Assembly: GCA_026400425.1 (NCBI GenBank)
Contig: JAPLPC010000098.1
Span: forward strand, 4,725 to 13,189
DNA length: 8,465 bases
DNA from: Hyphomicrobiales bacterium
GTDB lineage: Bacteria > Pseudomonadota > Alphaproteobacteria > Rhizobiales > Xanthobacteraceae
Direction of reading: 5' to 3'
In this document: positions 6,485 to 8,465 of the stretch, in pieces
How the letters are laid out: each line of letters opens with the position of its first letter
How positions within the stretch are numbered: the first letter of the stretch is position 1
Notes under the pieces: model-generated
Databases searched by the model: none
Seen by the model: only the letters and a program-made list of their open reading frames with translations
Told to the model about the DNA's origin: nothing
Made by a program: the position numbers and the translations under genes

Positions 6485-8440
6485 ATGACAAAACTTCGAC
6501 TCGTCCTGCTGGCGACGACCGCGTTCGGTGTCACGCAGATCGCCGTTGCTGCCGCTCACGCATCTGATAGCTCAGCACCGATGTTGCTGGCACAGGCCGC
6601 GCCCGCGCCGGAGGGAGAACCCAAAGGTGCACCGAAGGGGCCGCCGCCTGCTGCGCGTCCGGCTCCTCCTGCCGGCGCTCCAGCCGGCGCTCCTGCCGCC
6701 GCGCCTCCGCCGCGCGAAGCGCCTCCCGCTGCACGCCCGACCCCTCCTGCGCCGCCAGCCGCTCCGCGTCCGACGCCCCCGGCAGCTGCCCCTGCGCGTC
6801 CGGCGCCCGAAGCGGCCCCACCGGCACGTCCGACGCCACCCACACCTCCGGCTGCCGCGCCTGCGCCGCGCGCTGCGCCCCCGGCCGCACCGACTCCTCC
6901 GGCTGCCGCACCGTCACCGCGCCGCGAAGCGCCGGCCGGCGCAGAGCGTCGCGAAGGTCCAGCTGGCGAACGCCGCGAGCCCGGTGAACGTCGTGAGCCC
7001 GGTGAACGCCGCGAGCCCGGCGCGCGTCCGACGCCGCCTGCTGCGTCGTCGCCGGCAACACCTCCAGCCGCAACTCCTTCAACGGCCACTCCGCCGTCCG
7101 CCGCTCGCCAAGCGCCGGCAGCCACGACGCCACCAGCAGCTACACCACCTGCAGCCGCGACGTCGCCAACAGCAACGCCACCGGCCGCGACCTCTCCCGC
7201 CGGCACTCCACCTTCGGGCCGTCCCGAGGGGCGTGAGGGCCGCCGTGGTCAGCCGGGTGGCGCAGATGCGCCCGGCACGCCGCCGGCCGCTGCCGCTCCT
7301 GGCGCAGCTCCCGCAACGCCGCCGACCGCAGCGGCTCCGGCGGCGACGCCAAGTGCTGCACCCGTGGTCGTTGCTCCCGGCGGCAGCAACATCAAAGTCG
7401 TGCAGCCGCCGGCACCGACGGTAACGGCTCCGATTCCGGCCGCGCCCGCGCCGGCGGCAGCTAACCTGACGCCGATCGCACCGGGCGCTGCGCCCACGGG
7501 GCCTCGCCGCATGGACGACTTCCGCGGTGAACGTCGCGAGCGCCAGGAAGGCGGCCGCACGATCATCACCGAGCCCGGTCGTATCATCGTGCGGGATCCA
7601 AGCGGCCAGTCGTTCATTCGCCACAACGAGGTCGATCGCTTCCGCTACGGTGCCCGCGACATCCGCACCGATCGCGTCGGCGGGAATGATCGCACCATCG
7701 TGGTCCGTCCCGATGGCTCGCAGATCATCACCGTGGTGGGATCCGACGGGCAATTGCTGCGCCGTGTCCGCCGCGACCGTGACGGCCGCGAGATCATCAT
7801 CATCGACAACTCGTTCCGGCCACGCGGGCCGGGCGGTCCGCGTGGCTTCTATGTCGATCTGCCGCCGCCGGTCATCCGCATTCCGCAGAACCGCTACATC
7901 GTCGATTACGATCAGGCGTCTCCGGATCTTGTCTACGATACGCTGATCGCGCCACCGGTGGATCGCATCGAACGCCGCTACACGCTCGATGAAGTCCGCT
8001 ATAGCCCCGCGGTGCGCCAGCGCATGCCGTCGATCGATCTCGACTCCATCAATTTCGAACTCGGTTCATGGGATATCCCGCCAGACCAGGCTTCGAAGCT
8101 GCAGGTGATCGCGGATGGTCTGAACAGGGCGATCTCGCGCAATCCGCGCGCGGTGTTCCTGATCGAAGGTCATACCGACGCGGTCGGCTCGGATGTCGAC
8201 AATCTGTCGCTATCGGATCGCCGCGCGCAGTCGGCGGCTGAATTGCTGACCCAGCAATTCCAGGTGCCGGCGGAGAACCTGACGTCGCAGGGTTATGGCG
8301 AGCAGTATCTCAAGATCCAGACCGATGGGCCGGAGCGCCAGAACCGCCGCGTCACGATCCGCAACATCACGCCGTTGCTGAATGGTGGCCAGGCCGCCTT
8401 GCCGCCGCCGCCGGCAGGGACCGCGCCGCCACGGCGCTGA
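6485..8440 (+). CDS. OmpA-family envelope protein with long Pro/Ala-rich spacer
   Basis: 651-residue exported protein. The signal peptide has K3/R5, a hydrophobic core at about 6-23 and an AHA cleavage site at 24-26. A low-complexity region of Pro, Ala, Thr and Arg (about 36-340) follows, including ARPTPP blocks and a tandem GERREP repeat. Next comes a segment of about 170 residues (343-515) with short beta-type motifs such as RTIITEPGRIIVRD and RTIVVRPDGSQIITVV. The C-terminal OmpA-like peptidoglycan-binding domain spans about 516-630, with NFELGSWDI (523-531), EGHTD (561-565), LSLSDRRA (574-581) and NRRV (620-623). D565 and R580 correspond in spacing to the two residues that bind diaminopimelate in OmpA homologues. 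There is no OmpA-type beta barrel, so it should be periplasmic, holding the cell wall through its C-terminus while the spacer spans the periplasm. The start is the ATG at 6485, supported by the signal peptide. The gene is complete and monocistronic as far as the window shows. Confidence 0.9.
   Translation: MTKLRLVLLATTAFGVTQIAVAAAHASDSSAPMLLAQAAPAPEGEPKGAPKGPPPAARPAPPAGAPAGAPAAAPPPREAPPAARPTPPAPPAAPRPTPPAAAPARPAPEAAPPARPTPPTPPAAAPAPRAAPPAAPTPPAAAPSPRREAPAGAERREGPAGERREPGERREPGERREPGARPTPPAASSPATPPAATPSTATPPSAARQAPAATTPPAATPPAAATSPTATPPAATSPAGTPPSGRPEGREGRRGQPGGADAPGTPPAAAAPGAAPATPPTAAAPAATPSAAPVVVAPGGSNIKVVQPPAPTVTAPIPAAPAPAAANLTPIAPGAAPTGPRRMDDFRGERRERQEGGRTIITEPGRIIVRDPSGQSFIRHNEVDRFRYGARDIRTDRVGGNDRTIVVRPDGSQIITVVGSDGQLLRRVRRDRDGREIIIIDNSFRPRGPGGPRGFYVDLPPPVIRIPQNRYIVDYDQASPDLVYDTLIAPPVDRIERRYTLDEVRYSPAVRQRMPSIDLDSINFELGSWDIPPDQASKLQVIADGLNRAISRNPRAVFLIEGHTDAVGSDVDNLSLSDRRAQSAAELLTQQFQVPAENLTSQGYGEQYLKIQTDGPERQNRRVTIRNITPLLNGGQAALPPPPAGTAPPRR
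6965..7018 (+). repeat. three tandem 18-bp repeats coding GERREP
   Basis: Three direct 18-base copies (6965-6982, 6983-7000, 7001-7018) encode GERREP at residues 161-178 of the OmpA-family protein. They differ only at third codon positions. A degenerate copy (GAERREGPA, residues 152-160) precedes them. The repeat keeps the frame, so copy number can change by slippage without breaking the gene. It puts a charged patch inside an otherwise Pro/Ala-rich spacer. Confidence 0.85.
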
Positions 8441-8465
8441 TCGACGCAACAAATTGAGCAACGGC

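Noticed and set aside
6528..7424. Plus-strand frame rich in Arg/Leu/Pro inside the OmpA-family gene
   Set aside because: It is the out-of-frame reading of the Pro/Ala-rich spacer. It has no ribosome site or recognisable motif, while the in-frame product has a signal peptide and a complete OmpA domain.
8441..8465. Any feature after the OmpA-family stop
   Set aside because: Only 25 bases remain and no stem or start signal is visible in them.

Overview
The window reads as ordinary chromosomal DNA of a high-GC alphaproteobacterium, most likely Nitrobacteraceae/Bradyrhizobiaceae (Bradyrhizobium, Afipia or Rhodopseudomonas type). This rests on gene style, codon use, an EcfG-type stress promoter and a proline/alanine-rich OmpA protein. 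It is inferred from the sequence alone. There are no mobile elements, RNA genes or CRISPR arrays.

Layout. Positions 4-774 (+) hold an SsuC/TauC/NitT-type ABC permease, whose start overlaps what may be the stop of a gene lying off the left edge. After a hairpin and a candidate promoter comes a hybrid sensor histidine kinase (915-3047, +). It is followed 47 bp later by a YddA/ABCD-type fused permease-ATPase (3095-5047, +). A small MAPEG membrane protein (5074-5424, -) converges on this transporter. It is divergent from a FMN-binding 'general stress protein 26'-like gene (5558-6043, +), which is translationally coupled to an 80-residue proline-rich protein (6043-6285, +). A long hairpin separates these from a 651-residue OmpA-family envelope protein (6485-8440, +), which fills the rest of the window.

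How it fits together. The best regulatory signal is GGAAC-N16-CGTT just upstream of the stress-protein gene. It matches the consensus of the alphaproteobacterial general-stress sigma factor EcfG and would drive the FMN protein and the proline-rich protein as a two-gene stress operon. A second, weaker match (GGAAC-N16-GGTT) ends 8 bases before the ATG of the fused ABC transporter. That spot also holds an 11-bp hairpin and no Shine-Dalgarno sequence, so this gene might be read from a leaderless stress transcript. Several products act at the envelope (sensor kinase, exporter-type ABC protein, MAPEG, OmpA), but nothing here proves that they form one system.

The least described parts are the proline-rich 80-residue protein and the region of the OmpA protein between its Pro/Ala spacer and its C-terminal domain, which carries an internal beta-type pseudo-repeat. 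No clearly new multi-gene system is visible.
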